NCBI GenBank assembly: GCA_000697355.1
Contig: JNEN01001216.1
Location: forward strand, 100,022 to 164,021
Origin: Syncephalastrum monosporum B8922
Lineage: Eukaryota > Mucoromycota > Mucoromycetes > Mucorales > Syncephalastraceae
Direction of reading: 5' to 3'
DNA: 64,000 bases
Program-made: the position numbers and the translations under genes
Notes under the pieces: generated by a model
Told to the model about the DNA's origin: nothing
What the model saw: the letters and a program-made list of their open reading frames with translations, nothing else
The model's database searches: none
Shown here: positions 39,133 through 49,608 of the stretch, one piece after another
Position numbering within the stretch: position 1 is the first letter of the stretch
How the letters are laid out: every line of letters starts with the position of its first letter

Positions 39133-39741
39133 CTATGATGAAGGGGGGGACTTCTTTCGCCAGGGCGGGGTCCACCGCAGGGAATCATCCTCAGAGGATC
39201 GAGGCGAGTTGGGTGCGGATGCGTAGTGTTGGAGGGCGTAATTCGACGGTTTCTTTGCGAGCGAGCGCTTGACTCGACCTAAAAAGGACGTCTTGCGCAT
39301 GTCGCTGAGGTTTTCGGGAAACGAGTAAGATGCGGGCAGGGAGGCGGTGGTGGTCGCTTTATAATAATCCGTAGGGACATCGTGGAGTTGCTGGGACCAG
39401 GGGATGAAGGAATTGGCCCGCATGAGCTCCAAGACGCTGTCGGCGGCGGCGGCAAAAATGGCGGGCTGATAAGCGCCCTGGCGCACCTGGCTGAGGATGT
39501 CCTGGCGCATCTCGCAGGGTATATTGATCTCCTGGGGAGAGTTGGGCTGGATATGGGTCGTCACGATGGCCATGCACTCGTCCTCGTCGGTGTGGCGATA
39601 GCGTTGCACGGCCAGCCAAAAGGCGAGGTTCTCGGCGCAAAAGCTCTGTTGAAGATAGCGAGCAAAATCGTCGAACCATCGGCTCTTGTGGCCCAGGACA
39701 GCTTCTAACGTCAATGGCGGGGAGGGACGAGCGCACGCCAT
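39133..39741 (-). CDS. RGS-domain protein (GTPase activator of G-alpha)
   Basis: Regulator of G-protein signalling that speeds GTP hydrolysis by G-alpha. Single exon, 202 residues from the ATG at 39741 (MACARPSPPLTLEAVLGHKS). Seen: the RGS box across residues about 12-120 with FDDFARYLQQSFCAENLAFW (helices including the SAENLxFW signature), FWLAVQRYRHT, INIPCEMRQDILSQV, and FIPWSQQL near the end. The C-terminus is basic and Ser-rich (FLGRVKRSLAKKPSN). The reading frame continues upstream without a plausible protein, so this ATG is chosen. It is a minimal RGS without DEP domain. Next gene on the same strand is a cAMP-type phosphodiesterase. Confidence 0.9.
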   Translation of the reverse strand: MACARPSPPLTLEAVLGHKSRWFDDFARYLQQSFCAENLAFWLAVQRYRHTDEDECMAIVTTHIQPNSPQEINIPCEMRQDILSQVRQGAYQPAIFAAAADSVLELMRANSFIPWSQQLHDVPTDYYKATTTASLPASYSFPENLSDMRKTSFLGRVKRSLAKKPSNYALQHYASAPNSPRSSEDDSLRWTPPWRKKSPPSS

Positions 39742-40212
39742 GTGAACATAGCCTTGTGCAGGAGTAAAGGATAGAATAATAAGTATGTGAAAAGGAAGAA
39801 AAAAAAAGTGAAGAAAAAAAAACAAGCGAAAAATATATGAGAAAGGAAGAGGGAAAAAAGAGAGAAGAGATAAAAATAAAAAAGCAGACAGCAAAAAGGC
39901 GAAAAAGATGTGCAAATAGGTGATGTTTGGTGTATTAGACCCTGTGCGTTGACCAAAAGCAGATTCGCTTTGAGGCTCCGTCACACAACATGTTGTCTTT
40001 TTGAATTCCCGACACAAAAAATAAAACCGGTTACGAGCGGATCAGCATGACGGCCCCTTTTTTGTCTCGCCAAGGGCGACTCAAGTTGACATGCTATATT
40101 GGAGAAGCAGAGATATGATACACAGGAGAAAGCAAGAAAAAAGAGAAACATCTACAGATATGAGGGCGAAGAGAGAAAAAAGGAATATGAAATGGGGGCT
40201 TATAGTACAAAT
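39742..40212. other. Intergenic region between RGS and PDE genes
   Basis: About 470 bp, purine-rich on the plus strand (AAAGAGAGAAAAAA-type). Holds the RGS promoter and PDE 3' end. No gene seen. Confidence 0.45.
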
Positions 40213-42215
40213 TCACGCCACGCGCGAGGAACCCCGCCGCGGGAGACGCTGCTCCTTCTGCTGTTGCTGTTGCTGTTGCTGCTGAGAGGGTTGTTGTTGC
40301 TGTTGTTGCTGTTGCAAGGGATGTATCTTATCACCAAACCAGACGGATTTCATGAGGACGGGAGAGGCACAGCGCATGGCTAGGATTTGCTCGCTGCGCC
40401 GTCGATACATGCGATCTTCCAACGCACCTGAATGGCTCGCGCTGCGAAAGCCCACGACCGGCCTGCGCTGCTGCTGAGGCCTTGGCGACAGCATGAGGGT
40501 ACTCCGCTGGCGTTTGCGCGGTTTAGGGTGATCTGGGATGACAATGACGCCGGCCGCAACACTGACACGTCGGCCTGGCGGGTTGGCGACGGGCTGGGGC
40601 GGCAAAAGACTGGCAGGGTACTGGCGTTCGTGCCCATCGAGAAGGGGTGGGGAGGCAGCGGACGGGAGGTGCTTGAGCTGCTCCCATTGGATGCGGTTTT
40701 CAATGAGGGTATCGAGAAAGATATGGGCTGACGGTAGGACGGCCGCAAGCGCTTCAAAGTACGGTTTCACGACAAAGTCGCCAAACTTGAGACTAATGTT
40801 GGGCTGAGTCGACTGCTCACGGTCCATGCCAGGCGAGACGCTCAGGCCGGCTGCTTTTTCGGCATCGCCCTGGCGAAAGAATTCTTGCACGATGAGGTCC
40901 GACCACTGCTTGGAAATGGGCCACGGGCGAACCGTGTTGGAAATATCGGCCGCGTGCAAAAGGATACGGCACCATGCGCGGCGGTCGTCCTGGCACAAGT
41001 AGTCCGTCGTCGTCGGGGTAGCAGAGACTGTCGTTGTAGTAGTTGTAGTTGTAGTATTGGTAGTGGTAGTAGTATTCGGGTCAGCAAGAGAAGTCGTTGA
41101 GTCGGGTTCGTGGCTGAACGATGTCAGATCCGAGATAATGGGTTGATGATAAATGATGTCGTCATCCCAGTACTCGCTGCTGCACGAACTGCTACTGCTT
41201 GAGGAGCTCAAATCGCTTTCTTCTGGGAGAAGCAGATCCTCTAACGAGCCCAGCTGATCCTGCAGCTCATAGTGGTACACCATGTCGGTGGAGAGAATCA
41301 AGTTGTCGATCTGGGCAAGGACGTCTGCTTCGGTCTCCTGGGAAAGGTTCTTGAGCAGTCTGTGCTTGTGGATCAGGCCGTGGGTGATCTTGACCGAGTA
41401 GGATTCGAGAACCGACGTGTTCTGGAAACGGCGTGCCAGATCTGTATTGAGATTGACTTGGTACAAGTTGTTGTAACCAGGCTAAATAAGTGTCGAGTCG
41501 TTAGCGATACGCATACAATATACAAGTTGGCAATAACAAGCAGTGGCAAAACCCCCGCCCCATTAGGAAATGGGTGATGGACTCCTTTTTTTTTTTTGCT
41601 CTCATTGATCTCCTTTTTCCTCATTCCTCGCACCCCCCACGAACGATGGTAATAATAATAATCCCCACAACAATAAAAATAAAAATATGGCAATAATAAA
41701 ATGCATAGAAAGACGAACGGAAATGGATACTTACATGACCCGCATCGTGGCATAAAGCGGCGAGGAGAAGTGTAGCGATGTCCAGGTCCGAGAGATACTG
41801 AGCGGCGTTGAGGTCGTGGAGCATAAAGTAGAGAACGGTGACGATGTCGACGGCGTGGTAGAAAGAATGATACGGGGCGTTGAGGTATGTGGTATCGACG
41901 TCGATAAAGAAATCGAGAAGTTGCGAAGGCGTGACGTTGATAGCGTCCAGGACATGAAGGCGGGCAAAGATGCCGAGCAAATGCCCGTACACGTCCGTGC
42001 GTCCATAGTCGAGTACGTTGAAATCCATGTCGATAGCGGGCCCTTTGACCCCCCAACGCAGGAGCCGCTGCAAGCCGAAAACAAAAAAAAAAATCAGAGT
42101 CAGGTTCGTAAGAATCCAATCTATACATAGGCAAGGGGTGCATGAACTTTGAACTCACCCTTTCTATGGCAAAGAGGTCGTCGGCAGACAATGTGTTGAA
42201 TTTCAGAATGAGCAT
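40213..42215 (-). CDS. Class I 3',5'-cyclic nucleotide phosphodiesterase
   Basis: Hydrolyses cAMP (possibly cGMP) to the 5'-monophosphate. Exons 42215-42159, 42067-41735, 41481-40213; 552 residues. Seen: the PDEase_I core with YHSFYHAVDIV, LCHDAGHPGYNN (HD motif metal ligands), the N-terminal FNTLSADDLFAIERRLL, and HAADISNTVRPW (third metal-binding block). Between the second and third metal blocks there is a long insert of Ser and Thr repeats (poly-Ser, then a Thr/Asn run at 41030-41080). The C-terminus is low complexity with two Gln runs (40251-40315). The start at 42215 is the first in-frame ATG, but family members often have longer N-termini, so an upstream exon may be missed. Confidence 0.9.
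40251..40315. repeat. CTG/TTG (CAG/CAA on the coding strand) repeat encoding poly-Gln
   Basis: Trinucleotide tract in the last part of the PDE gene, giving two runs of about eight to ten Gln separated by PS. Mixed CAG/CAA codons suggest selection on the peptide or slow repeat turnover. Confidence 0.8.
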
Positions 42216-42822
42216 CGCGCAAAGAATGAGTAGGATAGTATGGGTAGTAAGTGCGTGTGTAGTGCGTGCGTGTGTGTGTGTGAAAGAGCGTGTGTACAGT
42301 GTGGTCGTTGTCTATGGCTGTGTGAAACTGATAATGTGTGGGTCTGTGTGTCTCTGTGTCTCTGTGTGTATGTGTGTGTGTTGCCTCGACTGTTGCCTGT
42401 GGGGCGGATTTGCGCGCGTAAGGGGACAGACAGAACAAAGCAAGGAAGAGAGAGAAAGAGGAAGAAAAAGGTGCACCGGGTCGAGTAAGAGAAGAGAGAT
42501 GTATTATATATATGACAAAGACCGGGTAAGGGAAAAGAGGAAGGAACAAAAAAGGCTGAACGGGTACAGTGAAATAAAGGAATTCTGCACAGCGAAAAGG
42601 GGGCGATCTCGAGAAAATGGTCACCACCCACAGCGCGAGGCCAAGGTCATTCATCATCAGTGCCCCCCCAAAATTGATGTTCGCACACACAAATCTCATT
42701 GCAGTAACCGGACGAGTCGTCGCATTTGAAATGCCGATTACGATTTTTGGGACTGCTTCAAAACATGGAACAAAAAAATTATACGCCCATAGGAAGTTGT
42801 CGTCTTAATCTATTATTCCAGT
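42216..42822. promoter_or_regulatory. Divergent region between PDE and eIF3e with TG-rich tract
   Basis: Contains a long plus-strand TG/GTGC-rich microsatellite (42251-42385), then a purine-rich stretch, and the eIF3e promoter. The TG-rich tract may be in the PDE 5' UTR. No gene recognised, though a missed PDE exon is possible. Confidence 0.5.
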
Positions 42823-44422
42823 ATGGCAGCCCAACACGACCTCACGCTGCGCATGATCCCCTTCTTGGATCGCCATCTGGTGTTTCCTTTGCTCGAGTTT
42901 CTTGAGCTTAAGGAGGTACATATCATATTCCATTCGCGATTGAGACGCTTTGTGCTTCTTTTTTTACACGCGCCATTGAAACATTCTCCATCCATGATAG
43001 CTGTACGACGCCAATGATCTCTTGAAGGCCAAGTTTGATCTGTTCCGCAACTCCAACATGGCAGACTTCATCATCGACCTCAACAAAAAGATTAACAACA
43101 CCACGGAGACTCCTAAAGGTACGAATTCACAGAGAAAAAGACAAAAGAAAAAAAAAAAATAGTAACGGTGGCTGACCCCATGACCATGGCGACAACAGAG
43201 TTGACCGAGAAGCGTCAGCAGGTGCTCGCCAAGATGGAATCGCTGCAGGCTGAGGTACAAAAGGTGATGCAGGTCCTCGAGAAACCCGAGGTCATTGCCA
43301 CCCTGCGCCAGGACAAGGCCCAGAGCTTACAGACCTTGAAGGAGGAGTATAACGTAATTATCTCGTCAACGCTCCTAACGCGTACCTTTTTTCCATTTGT
43401 CTCCGTTTGTTTATTGACTCCATGCGTTACTGTAGTTCACCGAAGAGAACATCAACATCCTCTACGAGTTTGGCCAATTCGAATTCGACTGCGGCAACTA
43501 CGGTGGTGCGGCTGACATGCTGTACCATTTCCGCGTCCTGTCGACAAACGAGGAGCGCTGCTTCTCTGCACTGTGGGGCAAGTTCGCGGCCGAGATTCTG
43601 ACGGGTAACTGGGACGGCGCTCTGGAGGAGATGCAGAAGCTGCGGGAGGCGATCGATCACAAGAATGTGTCGGCTCTGCAGCAGCTGCAGCAGCGCACCT
43701 GGTTGATCCACTGGTCGCTGTACATCGTCTTCAACCACCCGCGTGGCCGTGACTCGATCATCGACATGTTCTTTGCCCCTCAATACATCAACACGATCCA
43801 GACCTCTTGCCCCTGGATCCTGCGCTACCTTGCGGTTGCCGTCGTCACTTCCAAGCGCAGAAAGAGCCAGATGAAGGAGCTCGTCAAGATCATCGAGCAG
43901 GAGGCCTACGAATACCAGGACCCCGTCACGCAGTTCGTCGAGGCTCTCTTTGTCCGTTTCGACTTTGACGGCGCCCAAAAGAAGCTCAAGGAGTGCGAGG
44001 ACGTCCTCCGCAACGACTTCTTTTTGAACACAACCCAGGAGGACTTCATGGAGAGCGCGCGACAGTTCATCTCCGAGACGTACTGCCGCATCCACCAAAA
44101 GATCAACATCAAAGACATGACCCAGACCCTGAACCTGAACCAGGAGGAGGGTGAGAAGTGGATCGTCAACTTGATCCGGGACACCCGCGTGGACGCCAAA
44201 ATCGATTTTGAAGAAGTGAGTCCCGAAATAGTAAACGTCGCGATCTTTTTAATATTCATACCATGTCGTTTTTAGAACACGGTCATCATGAACAGCCCCA
44301 TCACGTCTGTATATCAGCAAGTCATCGAGCGCACCAAGGGCCTTTCTTTCCGGTCGCACGTTCTCGCCACTGCCATCAAAAAACGCGAAGCTCAGGTCGC
44401 TTCCAAGGAAGCCGCCGCCTAA
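42823..44422 (+). CDS. INT6: Translation initiation factor eIF3 subunit e (INT6)
   Basis: Subunit of eIF3, which binds the 40S ribosome. Exons 42823-42915, 43001-43118, 43199-43353, 43436-44215, 44276-44422; 430 residues. Seen: the diagnostic start [20 protein letters not shown] and [69 protein letters not shown], and a C-terminal PCI domain ([35 protein letters not shown]). Length matches the family. The C-terminus is short ([10 protein letters not shown]). Presence of eIF3e itself is informative, since budding yeasts lack it while filamentous and early-diverging fungi keep it. Confidence 0.97.
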
Positions 44423-45143
44423 AAAAAAGCATACTTTCTCTTATTCTCTCTCCTCTTTTCTGTCACTCGCCCAACAATTTTCTTTTTTTTTTTTTCTCAC
44501 CATTGTTTCATCTGCACATGCCAGATTTTTTGTGTTCCCGATCAACAATCACAAAAAGACTTCACTATCACGTGTCAAACGAAGCACAATACACAGCATC
44601 TATGCAAACACACACGCCCTCTTTTTGCTTTTTTGGTGATTTAGGATATGTCGTGCAATAGAGAAATCTAGCCAGACTGTTTCTCCTTACAATGAGTGGG
44701 GTTTCCTTAGATATGCATAGAAAAGAAGAAAAAAATTTTTTTCTATCCACCAAGATCGATTATGCATAGAAGCGTGAGAGAACGGGATTGCTTATTCACA
44801 AGGTGTGAAAAAGACAAGCTATGGATCGAGTAAATTGTGCGTTTTCCATAAGCATGTGGGAGCTCCGGCTGAATCAGGCACATCGAGTTCGTCAGCACAT
44901 GCAAAAGAGCAACATATATGGGTTTTCATGCATTCGTATTTGCCCGGGCAAGAACGGACTTTGCGTTGCTACCCCAGGCAAAAATATTAGCAGAAGACAC
45001 GCAAGCAATACCACATTTATTACATCCAAGTTACCACACTTTTCTTCTTTTCTTCTTATTTTTCTTTTCATTCCTTTTTTTTTAATTTCATATCTGTTCT
45101 CTTTTTTTTTTTTTTGTTTGCCGTCTTAAATGACTGCTTGAGA
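44423..45143. other. Intergenic region
   Basis: About 720 bp; T-rich tracts at 44483-44495 and just before the methyltransferase start (45102-45115). No gene seen. Confidence 0.45.
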
Positions 45144-46565
45144 ATGAAGGATTACCCACCACTTGATTCCGGCAACACCAGCAGTAGCAATTCCAGTAGT
45201 GCTGAGGCCTCCGCTTCGAGCTCACAGCGACAGCCGCACCGACATCGGCGGCGATCGTGGTTCCAGAGCACGGGGCTGGGCTCACTCCTGACAGGGCGGC
45301 CACCGCCACCCCAGGAGCGCATGCATCGCATGCATTCAGACGACACTGCCTTGCGGCGCACGCAATCACACCACGACGCCAGCTGCAACCGCCCAGCGCC
45401 CGGACTCGTCTCGCTCATCAAGGCCACCACCCGCCAAGGCCTCAGACGCCTGCCCACCTCGACCGATCTCAATACCATCAACGAATACAAGGGCAAGCCC
45501 TCCTTTCTGCACTTTAAACGGAAACGCAGCAGCAAAAAGAAGAAGGAGCAGGAGGAACCGGTGCCTGTCGAGACATCCACCGAACCCAGTTACTTTCTGA
45601 CCGCGAGCGAAGAGGAAGCAGATCGGATTCAACTCAAGAACGACCTCGTGAAGCTTGCCTTTGAAGGGTATGAAAAATATATATATAAAGAAAAAGAAAA
45701 AGAAAAAGAAAAAGAAAAAGAAAAACGAGAAAACGAACACGAACACGAACACTCAACTTACACACGCACTTTTCATAGTGAATTTGCATTACCGTTGAAT
45801 GAACGTCAGATGACCACGGGCCGTGCGCTTGACATTGGCTGCGGCCCCGGCTGCTGGTGCATCGACTTTTGTCAGACCTGCCCTCGCATGCAGGTGATCG
45901 GTATCGACAATGGCGACATGTTTCCCGACCCGGCGCTGCTGCCACGCAATTGCGAGCTTATCCAGCACAACGTTCTCGAAGGTCTCGGCATCTTTGACGA
46001 CGCCAGCTTTGATTATATCCATATCCGCTTCATGTCACTCTCTTTTACCCACGAACAGTACACCAAGCTCATCCGCGACTGCTGGCGCGTTCTCAAGCCC
46101 GGAGGCTATGTCGAGATCATGGAAATGGACATGATGGTCTATTCGCCCGGCCCTACTACGGAAAAACTTAACCAGGATGGTAAGGAGTTAAAAAAAGTTA
46201 TGCCATGCAAGAAGCTGAGTCATATTTTATTAGTCGTCGAAACGGCCCGGAGCCGTGGATTGAAGCCACGACTGGCGCGCCATCTGCCCAGCCTGTTCCC
46301 GGAGGATGCAAAGGTGATGCAAGAAAAGTACCGGAGCTTGCCGATCGGTTTATGGGGCGGGCGGCTTGGCGTCCTCTTTCGTGATGACATGCTGCACGTC
46401 TTGACCCACAGCCAGGGCGCCGTCGCAGAGTATTACGGCCGCTCCGAGCCTACAGAAGTATTCACAAGCCAACTGGAGCAAGCCTCGCGCGAGCTGGAGC
46501 AGTACCACAGCTACAGCAATTTCCACTATGTCGTCGCGCAAAAGCCAGATCATGATGACGCTTGA
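45144..46565 (+). CDS. SAM-dependent methyltransferase (LaeA/TAM-like)
   Basis: Class I methyltransferase. Exons 45144-45667, 45779-46179, 46234-46565; 418 residues. Residues 1-165 are Ser/Arg-rich and low complexity. Then KLAFEGEFALPLNE, motif I RALDIGCGPGCWCIDF, the acidic-loop region VIGIDNGDMFPDP, motif IV-like DASFDYIHIRFM, and the post-motif LRVLKPGGYVEIMEMDM (here CWRVLKPGGYVEIME). This is the architecture of mucoralean TAM/LaeA-like methyltransferases; substrate unknown. Both introns have proper GT-AG borders yet are stop-free and divisible by three (111 and 54 nt), so an unspliced protein of 473 residues would also be readable. Splicing is preferred because it restores the family spacing. 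Confidence 0.88.
   Translation: MKDYPPLDSGNTSSSNSSSAEASASSSQRQPHRHRRRSWFQSTGLGSLLTGRPPPPQERMHRMHSDDTALRRTQSHHDASCNRPAPGLVSLIKATTRQGLRRLPTSTDLNTINEYKGKPSFLHFKRKRSSKKKKEQEEPVPVETSTEPSYFLTASEEEADRIQLKNDLVKLAFEGYEKYIYKEKEKEKEKEKEKRENEHEHEHSTYTRTFHSEFALPLNERQMTTGRALDIGCGPGCWCIDFCQTCPRMQVIGIDNGDMFPDPALLPRNCELIQHNVLEGLGIFDDASFDYIHIRFMSLSFTHEQYTKLIRDCWRVLKPGGYVEIMEMDMMVYSPGPTTEKLNQDGKELKKVMPCKKLSHILLVVETARSRGLKPRLARHLPSLFPEDAKVMQEKYRSLPIGLWGGRLGVLFRDDMLHVLTHSQGAVAEYYGRSEPTEVFTSQLEQASRELEQYHSYSNFHYVVAQKPDHDDA
45688..45725 (+). repeat. AAAAAG hexanucleotide repeat in methyltransferase intron
   Basis: About six tandem AAAAAG units inside the first intron (45668-45778). The repeat keeps the intron open in the coding frame (Lys-Glu dipeptides). 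Confidence 0.85.
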
Positions 46566-47420
46566 TTGTTTTTTTATTATATTCCATTTATTTATTATAT
46601 TCTATTTTGTATTTTTTGATCATTTTACTACGTATCCTAATCTCTGTTTCTGACACATATAGCACGCACCGACTCACATTCTTCAATACACCACTCACTA
46701 CGACCATTGACATCCAAACATTTCTTTTCATTTTTGGAGCATCAAGGGGTTACTGTGGGGGTCCAATAAGGGACCGAATCGCAATGGGGCCATGCGCTCT
46801 TCTTTATACAATTATCGGAGATGCCACTCTTTTTTGCCATACATAATATTTGCATTGGCAAAAAAAAAAAAAAAAGATCTCGTATGCATGCCTGATGAGA
46901 TAACGGACCCCACAAAAGAGGAATTCAGTGGCATCTCTCTCAATAGAAAATAGGAGCCTCCACCTCTTCCCGAATACAAAAGCGGGACGACCCCAAACTT
47001 TATGTATACATTCTTATTGGACACGCCCATTAGAATGGACATCCCGTAGGCAACTGAAGAGCGAGACGGGAGGGCATCACATGACGCGACACAGATAAAT
47101 AAAGCAACATCAACTCTGGATGTCACTTGCACTGATTGGCAACGTTGACAAACCAACGAAAAAACAACGGCAACGACAACGACAACGCGATCGATACTCT
47201 TTCGTTATGTAGGGTCTAGAATCTTGCGGGGAAAGGAGAGGGGCGTGGCTCAATGAAGCAAAAGAGGTATCTATGTCATTCAAGCACAAAATGGCGGAGA
47301 AAGAAGACCCCTTGAGCGCTCATAGTGCATAATAAAAAGGGCAAAAAATCCTACATAAAAGGGGGTTTCCTTTTCTTTCTCTTTTGTTCTCATTTTTTGA
47401 AAAAAAAAAAGAAAACATTG
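46566..47420. other. Intergenic region
   Basis: About 850 bp between two plus-strand genes. It holds a 16-nt A-run (46860-46875), CCAAT-type ATTGG boxes near 47137 and an ACAACGGCAACGACAACGACA-like tandem stretch at 47163-47187 in the transporter promoter. No gene seen. Confidence 0.45.
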
Positions 47421-49327
47421 ATGGACGCCAAAACCCCGCTTCTACAACAACAGCAGCAGCAACAACAAGCGCATCCGCCTGTGAGTCGTCCGAAATACAA
47501 ACGTCGGCGGTCGTCATTCGATGCGTCCACCTACAACAGCACCGGACAAAGCTTAGGTTATGTCAAACCGCCATCAGTGCATACCATCGACCGACAAGAC
47601 AACACCAAGGCGGAGCCGGGATTGACCCTCGTACAGATCTTGGGACTCACCATATGCATGGCAGGTGTCCAGTTTACCTGTAAGTAATTCGCCCCACGTC
47701 GCGTGGCCCAGTCTCGTCATTCCTTTTCTCACGACACACGAAAACACCACTTGCACAATCAATGTTCAGGGGCGGTTGAGCTTTCGTAAGTTGTAATGAA
47801 TCCATGAAGAGCGTAACGTTTTGTTAAAAACTGTCCTCTTCTCTCTAGCTACGGTACGCCCTACCTCCTCTCACTCAACATTTCCAAGGAGCTTACCGCA
47901 CTCGTGTGGCTCGCGGGTCCCTTGTCGGGTCTGCTGGTGCAACCCGTAAGTAGCAGAAATGTCGTCTTGTACCGTACCCGTGACTCACCTACAGCCCTTA
48001 GCTGATTGGCGCCCTGAGCGATAAGTGCACTTCGCGTTTTGGCAAGCGACGGCCCTTCATCGTCGTGGCCGGGATCCTCACGTGTCTATCCATGCTCGGG
48101 GTCGCCTATGCCAAGGAGATGGGGGCCTGGCTTGCTGGTGATGACGGTCCCGCGGTAAGTCAAAAGCGCATTTTCTGTTTGCGCGTCGTGCATGGACTCA
48201 CAAGATACAAAAGACACACACCTGGGCCGTCCTCGTCGCTGTCACGTCCTTCTACTTTCTCGACTTTACCCTGAACGGCGTCCAGGCCATCTGTCGCGCG
48301 CTAATCCTCGATATCCCGCCGCTCTGGCAGCAAGAGTACGCAAATGCGTGGAGCGCGCGCATGAGCAACTCGGCCCAGGTCATTGGCTATTTTGTCGGTT
48401 TTGTGGATCTGGTCAAGGTCGCGCCCTGGCTCGGCGACTCGCAGATCAAGGGCTTTTGTATCATTGCCATTCTTGTCTTTTGCTCGACCCTGGCCGTCAC
48501 CTGTGTCTCTGTGCGGGAAACACCCTACGCACGCGACCCCGAGGAATCCGAAAAGTAAGGTTTGGAGCAAAACAAGGTTTTTATTGACATGATGCATTAG
48601 GCCATGGTATCACACCTTTGTGTACATCTGGCGCGCATTCCGGTACCTGCCTCGACCCGTCCAAAGTCTGTGCAACACCCAGTTTTTCGCCTGGATGGGG
48701 TGGTTCCCGTTCTTGTTTTACAGCACCCAGTGGGTCTCGGACATCTACTTTCAGAGTCATCCACCTTCCAAGGACAATGGTGACAACTGGGCCGAAGGCA
48801 CCCGCGCCGGCTCCTTTGCACTCCTATGCTACTCGGTGATCTCTGTCGTGGCGGGCGTAGTCATTCCGGCCCTGGCCAGCAAATTTCCGTCATGGACGCT
48901 TACCCGAATTTACACGCTTTCTCATTTAACGGTCGCCTTTGCGCTTCTATCAGCCTGGTTCGTGAGTTCTGTGCAGGCCGCAACGATCGTGCTGGCTGTG
49001 ATGGGTATCCCCTGGGCCATTGTCCTCTGGGTTCCGTTTTCGCTCGTCGGCGAGTACGTAAGTTATGAGGACGAGCGCCGTCAGGAAGCGTTGCCGTCGA
49101 GTTCGACTGCGCAAGACGAAGAGGACGAGTTTGACGCAGGCATGATCCTGGGCGTCCACAACATGTACATTGTGTTTCCTCAATTTGCTGTGGCGATTAT
49201 TGCCTCGTTTATCTTTGCTATGACGGCCGGGAGCGACACTTCATCCGTCTCGTCGGTGCTCGCCTTTGGTGGTCTGATGGCGCTCGTCGCGGCCGCACTG
49301 AGTCGCTTCATTGTACGCGTCAAGTAA
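47421..49327 (+). CDS. Sucrose/alpha-glucoside-type GPH transporter (Sut1/SLC45-like)
   Basis: Proton-coupled glycoside permease of the MFS/GPH group. Exons 47421-47679, 47770-47785, 47849-47945, 48002-48154, 48205-48554, 48601-49327; 533 residues. Seen: a poly-Gln/Arg N-terminus, GLTICMAGVQFTCWAVELSY, TPYLLSLNISKELTALVWLA, GPLSGLLVQPLIGALSDKCT, SRFGKRRPFIVVAG (the diagnostic RFGRRRPFI motif of SLC45/SUT), DFTLNGVQAICRALILD, WVSDIYFQSHPP, and MILGVHNMYIVFPQF. Exon 2 is only 16 nt (encoding part of WAVELS). The nearest characterised relatives are fission yeast Sut1 and animal SLC45; the sugar is inferred. Confidence 0.93.
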
Positions 49328-49608
49328 AGCTCTCTGTCTCTTTCTCTTAATATACCTCGTATATCCTTTTTCTTTATAGCATATCCCTTATTTCCTTGTT
49401 TCCCAACCCTCGAACAAAGCTGCCAGCCTGACTATTCTTTTTTTTTTTCGTGCCATCATTGAGGTTTCCATGACGTCAGTATTTCAATTTTGGGAATCTG
49501 TCGTCATGCAAGTAAAAAGGGAAAAATTCGCTGTGGAAAAAGTTACCGCGAAGCGGCCCCAGGTTGCGTTACCTGTGCACTCCTTTTCTACGCTCTACTG
49601 CATATTTT

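Noticed and set aside
42121..42699. 192-codon minus-strand ORF upstream of the PDE gene
   Set aside because: The frame runs through TG microsatellite and purine tracts (His/Thr repeats) and does not match PDE N-termini; probably chance.
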